Source of the DNA: Acidocella aquatica | GTDB lineage: Bacteria; Pseudomonadota; Alphaproteobacteria; Acetobacterales; Acetobacteraceae | Assembly (NCBI RefSeq): GCF_030160635.1 | Contig: NZ_BSOS01000067.1 | Span: 62,001-126,000 of the forward strand | DNA: 64,000 nucleotides | Reading direction: 5' to 3' | In this document: piece after piece, positions 34,625-42,712 of the stretch | How positions within the stretch are numbered: position 1 is the first letter of the stretch | Layout of the letters: every line of letters begins with the position of its first letter | Notes under the pieces: generated by a model | What the model saw: the letters and a program-made list of their open reading frames with translations, nothing else | What the model was told of the DNA's origin: nothing | Database searches by the model: none | Program-made: the position numbers and the translations under genes

Positions 34625-35455
34625 TTAAGATTGAATATTTTCAACAAAAGCGGCATTCACCGAAACGCTCGTGACCCCAAACAACATCGCCGGCGTCATC
34701 TGCGCCAGCGTCGTCGGATATTCAGCGCTATAAGTCAGATCACGCCGATACAATGTTGCATCCGCCGCATTATCCCCAGCCACGCTCCCCGCAAACACCA
34801 GATGCGCCGAAGACCCATCCGCCAGCGCTATAAACTTCAATCCGGTCAGCACCTGGTCAATCACCGGCGCAACCGCATCGCGCGCCGCCGGGTCGGGGCA
34901 CCATAACGTAATCCTGAAATCCTGTATCTGGCGCTTGATCTCCTGCAACGCGCCGGCACCGCTCACAACCCGCGCGGTAAATGTCTCCGCACCCGGCACG
35001 CCAACCGCCGCACCCGCATAATCAACCACCCAGCCGCCCGCGCGCAACAATGCCGCCAAATTGCTGGCAACCGTCGCCGGGCTATCATTCCCTTGCACCG
35101 CATAGGGATAAACCACCCCGTTCACCTTCACGCCAGCCAACTGCCCAACCGCGCAATCACCCGAAAATACCGCCGCCTGCGCCGCCACCTCAACACTCAA
35201 CACCGGACCCACCGGCGCAACACTCACCCACCGCCGGGGGTAGCGCGTCACATTCCGCACCGCGCCATCCGTTGCGGCAATCGAAATATTTATAACGCCC
35301 GCGGCAAGATCCGCATCCAGCGACGGCGCATTTGGAAACCCCCTGTAAATCCGGCAGACATTGCCAGTCACACTGGGTACGCCCGTACCATTTGGATACA
35401 ACGAATTAGCAACGATCGCCGCCAGCGCGGTCTCCACATCCGCCTGGTCAGCCAT
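34625..35455 (-). CDS. Phage tail completion/neck protein (putative)
   Basis: A protein of 276 aa. The ATG at 35455 has a near-perfect AGGAGGTGA site 5 nt upstream, so the longer start at 35488 is rejected. The N-terminal helix MADQADVETALAAIVANSLY and the block QDFRITLWCPDPAARDAVAP (about residues 190-209) are typical of proteins before the sheath gene in contractile phages. A beta domain occupies the middle. It probably joins tail to head or terminates the tail. The family is not certain. Confidence 0.6.
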   Translation of the reverse strand: MADQADVETALAAIVANSLYPNGTGVPSVTGNVCRIYRGFPNAPSLDADLAAGVINISIAATDGAVRNVTRYPRRWVSVAPVGPVLSVEVAAQAAVFSGDCAVGQLAGVKVNGVVYPYAVQGNDSPATVASNLAALLRAGGWVVDYAGAAVGVPGAETFTARVVSGAGALQEIKRQIQDFRITLWCPDPAARDAVAPVIDQVLTGLKFIALADGSSAHLVFAGSVAGDNAADATLYRRDLTYSAEYPTTLAQMTPAMLFGVTSVSVNAAFVENIQS

Positions 35456-36099
35456 CAGCTCACCTCCTGCGCCAGCGTAAATCGCCACACCGCGGCCATC
35501 TGCTCAACCGCCGTAACAATAAACCGCTCGCCCCCATCGGTCTTCAAAATATCCGCCACATGCGGCCGCACACCCGCCACAACCGGCAACAACGCGCTAA
35601 ACCCCGGCACTTTCGTATCATCGGGCAAGCCCGCCCTGGTCCGCTCACCCATGCCGCCCACCAACAGGCTTGCGGGAAATCCCGCCAGCAACATCGTTTG
35701 CGTTCCAGGCAACACCGCGCCATAGCCGTTCAATCCAGCCAGCACCGGCGCCGCCGGCCGCGCCAGGCTCACCACCGCATTTGTCATCACCACCAACATC
35801 GGCTTCGGCGGCTCAATCGCGGCCACAAACACCGTGCCTTCCGGCCCGGCCAGATAATCCCCCGCCCGCAAATAGCTCCAATCCGCCCAGGCCTGGCGAA
35901 AGGGCACGCCAAAACCGCTAGGCGCAGCCACTGACCCGCCAGGCAACACAAAAGCCACGCACAGCCTTAAAAACCGCTTATCCAGCGCCACCGGCCCCTC
36001 AGGCCCATCCGGCCGATAGGCATCGTGCAAAAACCCCGCCCGCCGCGCCGCGCAGCCCGCCCCATAGGCCAGCCGGTCCGCCAATCGCATGCCATCCAT
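35455..36099 (-). CDS. Phage structural protein of unknown function
   Basis: A 214-aa protein between the connector and neck genes. It has ADRLAYGAGCAARRAGFLHD near the start and beta-rich segments such as DYLAGPEGTVFVAAIEPPKP and KPMLVVMTNAVVSLARP. Position suggests a neck or head-tail joining role. No family was recognised. Its stop overlaps the start of the next gene by one base, and it begins 1 nt after the upstream gene ends. Confidence 0.55.
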   Translation of the reverse strand: MDGMRLADRLAYGAGCAARRAGFLHDAYRPDGPEGPVALDKRFLRLCVAFVLPGGSVAAPSGFGVPFRQAWADWSYLRAGDYLAGPEGTVFVAAIEPPKPMLVVMTNAVVSLARPAAPVLAGLNGYGAVLPGTQTMLLAGFPASLLVGGMGERTRAGLPDDTKVPGFSALLPVVAGVRPHVADILKTDGGERFIVTAVEQMAAVWRFTLAQEVS

Positions 36100-36100
36100 C

Positions 36101-36496
36101 TCACACCACCAAGCTCACGCCGGCCTGCGCCAGCGCCGGCCCCGGCGGCACACCCAAAAACCCGCAAAGCCGGCGCCGCCAGTTATCAAATAAATTCATC
36201 CTGTCGCGCATCTCATCAGCATTATGCGTCCAGGCCGCCGCGCTCTCGGTGTCCAGGTTCTCTGATGTCTTCGGCACCGCCACCTCGAGCGTGGCGAGTG
36301 TCGAGATATATTGCAGCGTCACGGCAATCTCCGCCGGCGCCAGATTGTTCATCCGGTATTCCAGCGTTCCGTAGGCCTGGAAAAACCGCCAGGAGCTAAA
36401 CCCCGCAGGCCCAGCACCATAAGCCGGAAATCCGCAAAACCTGCGAATATCCGCCTTCTGCCCATCGGTGAAAGATGCCGCCACGCTGCCTGTCAT
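36101..36496 (-). CDS. Phage head-tail connector-like protein
   Basis: A protein of 131 aa. The start MTGSVAASFTDGQKADIRRF followed by CGFPAYG was chosen because ATG at 36496 lies just after the upstream stop. Helices with YRMNNLAPAEIAVTLQYIST and MNLFDNWRRRLCGFLGVPPG look like small adaptor/connector proteins found after capsid genes. It is probably a neck adaptor attached to the portal. Function is inferred from position and predicted helicity. Confidence 0.55.
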   Translation of the reverse strand: MTGSVAASFTDGQKADIRRFCGFPAYGAGPAGFSSWRFFQAYGTLEYRMNNLAPAEIAVTLQYISTLATLEVAVPKTSENLDTESAAAWTHNADEMRDRMNLFDNWRRRLCGFLGVPPGPALAQAGVSLVV

Positions 36497-36497
36497 C

Positions 36498-36806
36498 TCA
36501 ATACGTATCCCCATCGCCCAGCGTGAAATACACCGTACCGCTGCCAGCACTCAGCAACACGGCCGCGTAACTAACAAACGGCCCCCCGCCCACCAGCATT
36601 CTTCCCCCAGGCGGCACGGGTGTATCATTCAGCGTCGCCGTCAGCCCGGTCGCGCCGCCAAGACGAAAAAACGCTGTGGAAGCGGATGAGTTGTAGACCA
36701 AAACCGCGTTGCCTCCCCCCACCAGCGCAATCTGGCTGGCTCTGGTCGTGGCCGCCGCGCCGGCCGTGCCGGCCGGCCGGAATGGTTGCGTCGAACCTGT
36801 TGACAT
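36498..36806 (-). CDS. Small phage beta-rich protein downstream of the capsid gene
   Basis: A 102-aa protein starting MSTGSTQPFRPAGTAGAAAT. It has NAVLVYNSSASTAFFRLGGA and PPGGRMLVGGGPFVSYAAVL, a compact beta-sandwich pattern common in capsid decoration or head-fibre proteins. It lies right after the major capsid gene, where such accessory proteins are often placed. No family was recognised with certainty. Confidence 0.5.
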   Translation of the reverse strand: MSTGSTQPFRPAGTAGAAATTRASQIALVGGGNAVLVYNSSASTAFFRLGGATGLTATLNDTPVPPGGRMLVGGGPFVSYAAVLLSAGSGTVYFTLGDGDTY

Positions 36807-36818
36807 TCTTGCAGCCCC

Positions 36819-38141
36819 CTAACCAATATGCTCGATCATCACCGCGCGCTTGTAATTCGCGTTCGTCGCCGTCGGCACTGTGGTCGGTGTCGTGGTAGTA
36901 TCCGATGGCGCGCAGAACCCGCCAATCCAATACCAGCTCTGCGCGATAATCTGCTGCAGCCGGTCAATCGGCTCACGCGTCACCATCGCCACGTTGTCGA
37001 TCACATTCACCATGCTATCCTTCGGCGCCACATCATCCGCCGCCATGCCCGCGAAATCCCCCTCGATCAGCGCCCCCTGCCCACAAACAATCGGCCGCCG
37101 CACAAACAGGTTTTGAATTGAGGGATGAGTCTGCACATACGCTTCCGTCGTGGTAATAAACCGCAGCCCCAGAAAATCGCTCACCATTCCCTGGCGGAAA
37201 ACAGGGTTGGATGAAGTCGCCCCCTGGAACAGCTGCTTGAAATCCGGATCAGAAAATAATTGCCGTGCCGAGACCGGATCAAGATAACAGTTGTAAACAC
37301 CATCAACCAACGGCACCGCATTACGGCGCAACAGCGCCACCGCATCCAGCAGATTACCCATGCTCAACGTATCGGTCGCCTGCAGCCCCGCAGTCGTGCT
37401 CCGGCTGGCCGGGCGCACAATGGAGCTCGCCGTCGCCGCCTGCACGGCACTCCCCGCGGTCCCATCCGCAATCGACACATTGCCCGAAAGCAACAGCTGG
37501 CCAGAAATCCCGTTCGGCGCGGTTGACACATTAACAGCGTCCGGCGTCAGGCCCACAACGGTATACAGGTTCAACCCAACCGTCACCGCAAGCGGATAAG
37601 TGGCCGAAACGGCCTGCTGCACGCCATTGGAAAACACCGTCTGGAATCCGCGTATATCGTCAACTTCAACACTCGGCGCCGCCGCCGTCAGCGTGGTTGT
37701 CACCCGCGTATTGCCGCCGAAATACGGCGCGAACAACGCATTGCGCGCCAGTTCATCCAGGCTGCGTGCCGCCTGCTCACCATTGGTCGCGGCATTCTGC
37801 AAAAACTGGCTGGCAATTCCAACACGGCTGGTCACCATGTTCAAATCCTGCGTCGCCGCATAAAAATTCAACGAAATCGTATACTGCTCAACACCCCAGT
37901 TGGTGGAGATCAATCCATTGTCCAAATTCGTATTGGTCGAGGCCGCAAGCGGCACAGTCACGCTCGGCTTCAGCCCGGCGCGCGTCTTGGTCAGCGTCTC
38001 GCCAATACCAACCGAGAACTCCTCGCGGTCCGCAATCAGCCGATACCCCAACCGCGACTTCAGCGCGGTCTCAAACTCCCGCTCCAAAAACCCCTGCTGG
38101 ATAATCGGCTGCAAAGCTGCGGGAAAATTCTGAATGCCCAT
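36819..38141 (-). CDS. Major capsid protein
   Basis: A 440-aa protein following scaffold and portal genes. The N-terminus has FPAALQPIIQQGFLEREFET, then ALKSRLGYRLIADREEFSVG. The central region shows NGEQAARSLDELARNALFAP, and GLRFITTTEAYVQ appears later. These fit an HK97-type capsid of P22/SPP1 style. The ATG at 38141 has AAGGAA 9 nt upstream; 38147 is a TTG. The high copy expected for a capsid agrees with its own strong site. A hairpin lies in the 96-nt gap before it. Confidence 0.8.
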   Translation of the reverse strand: MGIQNFPAALQPIIQQGFLEREFETALKSRLGYRLIADREEFSVGIGETLTKTRAGLKPSVTVPLAASTNTNLDNGLISTNWGVEQYTISLNFYAATQDLNMVTSRVGIASQFLQNAATNGEQAARSLDELARNALFAPYFGGNTRVTTTLTAAAPSVEVDDIRGFQTVFSNGVQQAVSATYPLAVTVGLNLYTVVGLTPDAVNVSTAPNGISGQLLLSGNVSIADGTAGSAVQAATASSIVRPASRSTTAGLQATDTLSMGNLLDAVALLRRNAVPLVDGVYNCYLDPVSARQLFSDPDFKQLFQGATSSNPVFRQGMVSDFLGLRFITTTEAYVQTHPSIQNLFVRRPIVCGQGALIEGDFAGMAADDVAPKDSMVNVIDNVAMVTREPIDRLQQIIAQSWYWIGGFCAPSDTTTTPTTVPTATNANYKRAVMIEHIG

Positions 38142-38181
38142 AGGCAAAATTCCTTATGTTATAACATGATCCATCAATATC

Positions 38182-38200
38182 CACCGGGCGTCTCCCGGTG
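38182..38200. other. Hairpin between scaffold and capsid genes
   Basis: CACCGGG (38182-38188) pairs with CCCGGTG (38194-38200), loop of 5. On the - strand there is no T-run after it. It may be an mRNA stability or processing element that raises capsid expression relative to scaffold. It lies in the 38142-38237 gap, which also contains the palindrome ATGTTATAACAT near 38156. Confidence 0.4.
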
Positions 38201-38237
38201 AACAATCCACAAAAAACTCTTTAATTCGTAATCTGGC

Positions 38238-38627
38238 TCAGCGCCGGCGCAACAACACAGCCCGCGCGGCCAGCCATTCCTCATGGCTCAAATCATTGGC
38301 ATGGCGCGTACGCGGCGGTTCCGGGCGTGGAGGATTCGCCGCGGAAGATGACGACATCGCCACCCCAAACAACCACGGCTTGGCACGCTTCAACCTGGCC
38401 AGAAGAGCCGGCGCATCCGCCACGTCTCCCGCTTCCGTTAAGCGCAAATCCTCTGTATCCAGCAGCTTCAACCCATCGAGGTCAACCATCCCGGCCCGCA
38501 GCGCTTCCGCCTTCAACTCCGCCCGGATCAATCTCGCATCCACCTCCGCCTGCACACGGCTGAGCGCCGCCTCCGCGCTCTCTGCCCGTGCCTGCCATTC
38601 CTGCGCGTTATTCATCTCATCTGTCAT
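38238..38627 (-). CDS. Phage scaffold-like protein
   Basis: A 129-aa, mostly helical protein placed between portal and capsid. The start QEWQARAESAEAALSRVQAE is a coiled coil. It continues KAEALRAGMVDLDGLKLLDT and LLARLKRAKPWLFGV, a typical scaffold C-terminal pattern in small tailed phages. Low-complexity Pro/Arg regions follow. The stop is followed by a short gap before the capsid gene. The start overlaps the portal stop (ATGA). Confidence 0.72.
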   Translation of the reverse strand: MTDEMNNAQEWQARAESAEAALSRVQAEVDARLIRAELKAEALRAGMVDLDGLKLLDTEDLRLTEAGDVADAPALLARLKRAKPWLFGVAMSSSSAANPPRPEPPRTRHANDLSHEEWLAARAVLLRRR

Positions 38628-40018
38628 GGGGCATCCTGATCAATCGCGTTCAGTTCAGCTTCAACATCCGTAATACTATGCGCCGCCGCAATCGTTTTAA
38701 CCGCCGTCTCGCGCGAAAGCTGTCCGGCATTCGTCAACGTCGCCACCGCCTGCGCCTCCTTCAACCGGTCATCGGCCGAAAGCGGATACCATCGCGGCCA
38801 TCGCAGGCTCAGCCGCTGCGTGGCCTCCAGCGGCGCCAACACCTCCCCCATCACCGTCAACGGAAAAACCTGCGAGGCCCGCACAACCATTTTCAGAAGC
38901 GCCAAAATTCCGCCATCGCCGTATGAAATCCTCAAATTATCCGCGAGCCAGATCAACCCCTGATTCATCAACTCGAGCGCCCGGCCCGATTGCGCCGCCG
39001 TCAACCGGTCGGCACTCGCCCGGTTGCCGTGCACACTCTCCAGCGCAAACTCGCGCAATGTCCGAACATATGAAATTACAGCCTCACACGCCGTCCCGCC
39101 AATCTCCAACAGCTTGGCATCACCCTTTTCCGAAACCACGAGCGCATTCCCCGCACCCTTCACGATCTCCGAATCACTCGTGGCCGGCTCCTTGATCAAC
39201 AGCGTCGGATCAGAACTATACTTCAACCCCCGCCCCGCCTGGCTCAGCTGGTAATCAATCTCGATATTGCTATCAATCGCCGCCTTAAAGGTGCAGGCAC
39301 CATCAACCCCATCGCCCCCCGGCAAATTGCGAATCCAAACCATCGGCACAAAGCCAAGCCCATGGCGCACACTGCGCACATCATCGCGTACCGGCCCTGC
39401 CGAAACATCATTCACCGGCCACGGCTGATACCATGTCTCGGCCTCACCATCCCATATTCGCTGAAACCAATACAAAGTCCCGGCATCAACCCCGGCATAA
39501 CCCTGCGCTGCCAGATCAGCCCCGCTTACTTTATATTTCTCCGTCACCCGGCTCAGCGTATCTGGCGCCTGCACATCCCAAACCGGCGTCAGGTACTGGC
39601 TCTCCAGCACAGAGAAAAACACCCGCCCCCGCAACACCCGCAGCAACACCGCCACCGAGCCGACAGATCCGCGTATCGCCGCATCAATCATCACCTCATT
39701 GAGGCGGCTCTCCGAGATCACATCGCCCAGCACCCGCGCAAGCGCCATATCGGCACATTCCACAACCGGAAAATGTCCAGCGCTGAACAACAACGCCACC
39801 GAATCCTCAACCACAATCCGGGCCATCCCATATCGCACCGAAGGCCGGCGCTGGCGCAGCGGAATATACTCCCCCGCGCCATTGCGCTCTTCATGGAACT
39901 GATACGGCAGATTGTCATAAATCGTCCCTTCCAGCACCCGGCGCAAAATCTCCAGCCGAGCCACGCGCCCCGGCATACCGGTGTCCGTTGGCACCGTGTC
40001 GCAAATCGTCTCGAACAT
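38624..40018 (-). CDS. Phage portal protein (SPP1 gp6-like)
   Basis: Forms the dodecameric DNA channel. It has DNLPYQFHEERNGAGEYIPL and RQRRPSVRYGMARIVVEDSV near the N-terminus. Later come NIEIDYQLSQAGRGLKYSSD (about residues 265-284) and GNRASADRLTAAQSGRALEL (about 345-364), typical of the SPP1-type portal family. The C-terminus includes RLSLRWPRWYPLSADDRLKE. The length of 464 aa fits. It follows the terminase by 23 nt. Confidence 0.85.
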   Translation of the reverse strand: MFETICDTVPTDTGMPGRVARLEILRRVLEGTIYDNLPYQFHEERNGAGEYIPLRQRRPSVRYGMARIVVEDSVALLFSAGHFPVVECADMALARVLGDVISESRLNEVMIDAAIRGSVGSVAVLLRVLRGRVFFSVLESQYLTPVWDVQAPDTLSRVTEKYKVSGADLAAQGYAGVDAGTLYWFQRIWDGEAETWYQPWPVNDVSAGPVRDDVRSVRHGLGFVPMVWIRNLPGGDGVDGACTFKAAIDSNIEIDYQLSQAGRGLKYSSDPTLLIKEPATSDSEIVKGAGNALVVSEKGDAKLLEIGGTACEAVISYVRTLREFALESVHGNRASADRLTAAQSGRALELMNQGLIWLADNLRISYGDGGILALLKMVVRASQVFPLTVMGEVLAPLEATQRLSLRWPRWYPLSADDRLKEAQAVATLTNAGQLSRETAVKTIAAAHSITDVEAELNAIDQDAP

Positions 40019-40041
40019 GCAACCTCACAATTAAATTTCCG

Positions 40042-41397
40042 TCAGCGTCCCAGCAGCGGCACATTCACCCGCCGTGCCGTTTGAGAACTCGTGGTCGCCA
40101 GCGTATTCACCGCGCGCGAGAGCGCATCCACCTGGTCATCTTTCCGTGAATCCGGAAAAGCCGTGATCTCGCTTAAAAAATTCTCGTTCCACGGCGCCGC
40201 CAACAGCGCCAGCCGCCCCGCATCCACCTGCGCCGCCGCCGGCATTGCCCGCATCACCTTCGCCCCCGTCTCCGGCGAGGCAACCACCTGAAACCCGGTC
40301 AAACTGCGCGTCAACATCGCAACCTGCGCCGCCCCCGCCTGCCCAGGGTCCTGCGGCAGCGCCAGCAACGTATTCACACCATCCGCTTTCGCCGCGGCAT
40401 GAATCCTCGCCTCAACCTGTGCCGGCGAACCCTGGAATCTAATCACATCCAGCACCACCAACAGCCCATCCGCCGCCAACCCCAGCTTCAACCCAACGCT
40501 ATAATCCGGGTTGCGCCCAATGCCCGGCAGGCTGGCCGCCAAATCCCAAGCCCGCACCGTCCGCACCATCACCGGCGCCTCCGCCAAAATTCTGATAGCA
40601 TCAGCCTTGAACAACGCCGCATCAGGCGGGCGCGGCCGTTGCTGATACATCGCGGCAAAAGCCCGCTCACCCACCTCTTGGCGCCGCCGCAGCATCGCCG
40701 CCTCGTCCTGCCACTCAGGCCACAACACCTGCCCGGCAGCCCGGCCCATCGCGTCATCGCGCTCCGCCACGGCCGGCAACCTCAAACATTCCCAGGCAGG
40801 CTCAGCCGCCATCAAGCGCCCCGCCAGATCATCCTCATGCCAACGCGTCATAATCAACATCAGCCTGCCACCCGGCTTCAGCCGCGCCGAGAGCTCAGCC
40901 CGGTACCAATCATACAACGCATCCCTGAATGTCTGGCTTTCCGCCTCCGCCCAGGACTTAATCGGATCATCAATGATAATCAGATCCGCCCGCCGCCCGG
41001 TTATCGGCCCGCGCACCCCGGCGGCAAAATATTCACCCCCCTCCTCGAGCGCGAACTTAGGGGACGCCCGGCTTTCCTTCGCCAGCGTCAGCCCAAGCCG
41101 CTCACCATGTTCAGCAATCGTCTTGCGTACATGCCGGCCAAAATAATCCGCGAGCGAGGCCGTATGCGCCGTCGCGATAATCTGGCTCTTCTTGTGCCGG
41201 CTCAAAAAATACGCCGGAAACAATATCGACCCATAAGTAGACTTCGCTGACCCCGGCGGCATCTGCACCATCAACCGGTCGCATCGCCCCTCAACAATGT
41301 CATCCAGTTTTTCAATCAATAACTCATGGTGCCGTGCCGGCACCCGCGCCATGCCGGCCATCACATGGCGGGAGAAACCAAGCAGACCCGCCATCAT
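40042..41397 (-). CDS. Terminase large subunit
   Basis: The packaging motor. The ATPase site is MPPGSAKST (about residues 46-54, Walker A), and LIIIDDP near residue 140 is Walker B. The nuclease domain has AWDLAAS (about 280) with a catalytic Asp, and DDQVDALS near the C-terminus with further acidic residues. All key residues appear intact, so it could be functional. The ATG at 41397 or 41394 lies just after GGTGG. The longer TTG at 41406 is less likely. Confidence 0.93.
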   Translation of the reverse strand: MMAGLLGFSRHVMAGMARVPARHHELLIEKLDDIVEGRCDRLMVQMPPGSAKSTYGSILFPAYFLSRHKKSQIIATAHTASLADYFGRHVRKTIAEHGERLGLTLAKESRASPKFALEEGGEYFAAGVRGPITGRRADLIIIDDPIKSWAEAESQTFRDALYDWYRAELSARLKPGGRLMLIMTRWHEDDLAGRLMAAEPAWECLRLPAVAERDDAMGRAAGQVLWPEWQDEAAMLRRRQEVGERAFAAMYQQRPRPPDAALFKADAIRILAEAPVMVRTVRAWDLAASLPGIGRNPDYSVGLKLGLAADGLLVVLDVIRFQGSPAQVEARIHAAAKADGVNTLLALPQDPGQAGAAQVAMLTRSLTGFQVVASPETGAKVMRAMPAAAQVDAGRLALLAAPWNENFLSEITAFPDSRKDDQVDALSRAVNTLATTSSQTARRVNVPLLGR

Positions 41398-41515
41398 ATC
41401 CACCAATTTTTTTTAACCTTACCTCTCGGTGCGCGTTAAGAACCAGTATGCCAAGATGTATATGCCAAGGTGGGGTATGTGGGCAAGAATAAAAAACATA
41501 ATGTTAGAAATAATC

Positions 41516-41932
41516 TCATCCTGCCCTCTTGGCCAGCGCCGCGCCAATCAAATCAATCCCCTGCCCATGCCACCGCTGCACCGATTTATGGTCCGCCCCC
41601 AACATCGTGCCCAACCGCCGCCACGGATACAGATGCCGCTCCGTCAGCGGGTGCACCAGCGCCCGCGCGCCCAAAATCCGCCGCAGCACATATCGCGCCT
41701 CAGGGATGATCGCGAGCCAGCCAAACGCCTCATCCATGGCACTAATCGCCGCCGCACTCGGCACCGGCGGCCGCGCCACAGCAGACTCCCACCCATAAGC
41801 CTCCAGCGCGGTATGCACGACATCAAATTTCATCTGCCGCAGCTGCGTCGAATACCCGCGCGCCGGCATCGCCAGCAACGCCGCCCCCGCCGCCTCCAAC
41901 CTGGCCACAATCTCCTCCGCGCTCAGCGCCAT
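41516..41932 (-). CDS. DUF6362 family protein, putative small terminase
   Basis: A 138-aa protein. The start MALSAEEIVARLEAAGAALL has a GGGGAGGG site 5-6 nt upstream. The body has TQLRQMKFDVVHTALEAYGW and LTERHLYPWRRLGTMLGADH, with KSVQRWHGQGIDLIGAALAK at the end, a helix-turn-helix-like pattern. DUF6362 proteins often precede terminase in alphaproteobacterial phages, so a small terminase or DNA-recognition role is likely. The longer reading up to 42100 would overlap the upstream HTH gene. Confidence 0.68.
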   Translation of the reverse strand: MALSAEEIVARLEAAGAALLAMPARGYSTQLRQMKFDVVHTALEAYGWESAVARPPVPSAAAISAMDEAFGWLAIIPEARYVLRRILGARALVHPLTERHLYPWRRLGTMLGADHKSVQRWHGQGIDLIGAALAKRAG

Positions 41933-41952
41933 CCGCGCCCTCCCCGCGCCGC

Positions 41953-42237
41953 TCACCGGCAACCACCCTGCGGATACGGCTCGCTGGTCAACAACCCCCA
42001 ACTCAGCGGATGCCCCGCCCGCAACGGCCCGCGGTTCGGATCGTCCGATACAACATCGCCCGCCGCCACCGCCACAACCTTCACAGGCGCCACCGCACAC
42101 AACCGCCGCCCCCGCTCAATGACCGTATTGCGCGACAAGCCCAGCGTCCGGCCGATCTCCGCCCAGGTCGCCCCGCCGGCCCGCATATCACGAATGGCCT
42201 CATCAGCCGCCGCCGTCCAAACCCTCGCCTTTGGCAT
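41953..42237 (-). CDS. Small helix-turn-helix DNA-binding protein
   Basis: A 94-aa protein, first in the long - strand operon. Residues about 5-45 (ARVWTAAADEAIRDMRAGGA, then TWAEIGRTLGLSRNTVIERG) form a GcrA/Myb-like helix-turn-helix. The C-terminus is unstructured. It is translated from an ATG preceded by GGAAGGACGGAAG. It may regulate the operon or act with the following DUF6362 protein in packaging. The stop is followed after about 20 nt by the next gene. Confidence 0.65.
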   Translation of the reverse strand: MPKARVWTAAADEAIRDMRAGGATWAEIGRTLGLSRNTVIERGRRLCAVAPVKVVAVAAGDVVSDDPNRGPLRAGHPLSWGLLTSEPYPQGGCR

Positions 42238-42267
42238 TCTTCCGTCCTTCCGGTGTTACCCGGCGGA

Positions 42268-42296
42268 CTGTTAGATATTCTAACTAGCATTGTCAA
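42268..42296 (-). promoter_or_regulatory. Putative phage late promoter with palindromic operator
   Basis: On the - strand TTGACA (42296-42291) is followed 17 nt later by TAACAG (42273-42268), a plausible -35/-10 pair. The perfect palindrome GTTAGATATTCTAAC (42270-42284) covers the spacer and the -10. Further half-sites occur at CTAACA (42303-42308) and GTTAGAA (42330-42336), next to the repressor gene. The XRE protein could repress the operon and its own gene from here. The exact promoter is an inference. Confidence 0.6.
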
Positions 42297-42343
42297 GAAA
42301 TACTAACATAGCGTTTGCATCGCCACCCTGTTAGAAACACCTT

Positions 42344-42676
42344 ATGCCACCCAAAAAACAGCCCCCCGCCGAAACCGTCGGCGCCCGTATCCGAGCCCTC
42401 CGCCTCGCCGCGAACCTCACGCAGGATGAATTCGCCGCGAAACTGGAGGTATCGCGTTCAGCCATCGCCCAATGGGAGACTGATCGCGCCGGCCAGGTCC
42501 GTGATAATATGGAGCGGATCGCCAAAGTGCTGAACACCTCCCTTGGCTACCTCGTCTCGGGTGAAACCGGCTCCCTGCTCGGCGATGAACTAGCCCTCAT
42601 GCGCCTCTACCGCGCCTGCTCCGCGGAGGACCGCAAAATGCTCCTCCTCACCGCCCGCCGCCTGGCCCGCAGCTAG
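42344..42676 (+). CDS. XRE-family transcriptional repressor
   Basis: A 110-aa protein and the only + strand gene of the element. Residues about 12-65 are a classic XRE helix-turn-helix: GARIRALRLAANLTQDEFAA, then KLEVSRSAIAQWETDRAG. The C-terminus is a short helical tail, with no LexA-type protease domain. It is divergent from the late operon across a 106-nt control region with GTTAG half-sites. It is probably the lysogeny or silencing repressor. The start has no strong Shine-Dalgarno. Confidence 0.88.
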   Translation: MPPKKQPPAETVGARIRALRLAANLTQDEFAAKLEVSRSAIAQWETDRAGQVRDNMERIAKVLNTSLGYLVSGETGSLLGDELALMRLYRACSAEDRKMLLLTARRLARS

Positions 42677-42712
42677 CTCAATACGCCGCGCGATCGAACC
42701 AGACGGTTCAAG

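Larger units (their letters stand above)
16597..42676. mobile_element. Contractile-tailed prophage-like element lacking integrase and replication genes
   Basis: A 26-kb block holds genes for packaging, capsid, connectors, contractile tail, Mu-like baseplate, fibres and lysis. All are on the - strand, with one divergent XRE repressor at the right edge. The gene order sheath, tube, frameshifted chaperone, gpN-like, hub, gp45, gp46, gp47, gp48, fibre follows phage Mu tails. The head module (TerL, SPP1-type portal, scaffold, capsid) does not look Mu-like. I see no integrase, transposase, replication gene, tRNA target or flanking direct repeat. A strong terminator closes the left end. By eye the middle of the block is less GC-rich than its flanks. 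Confidence 0.85.

Noticed and set aside
16597-42676. Element as a tailocin (headless contractile bacteriocin)
   Set aside because: Terminase, portal, scaffold and capsid genes are present and look intact.
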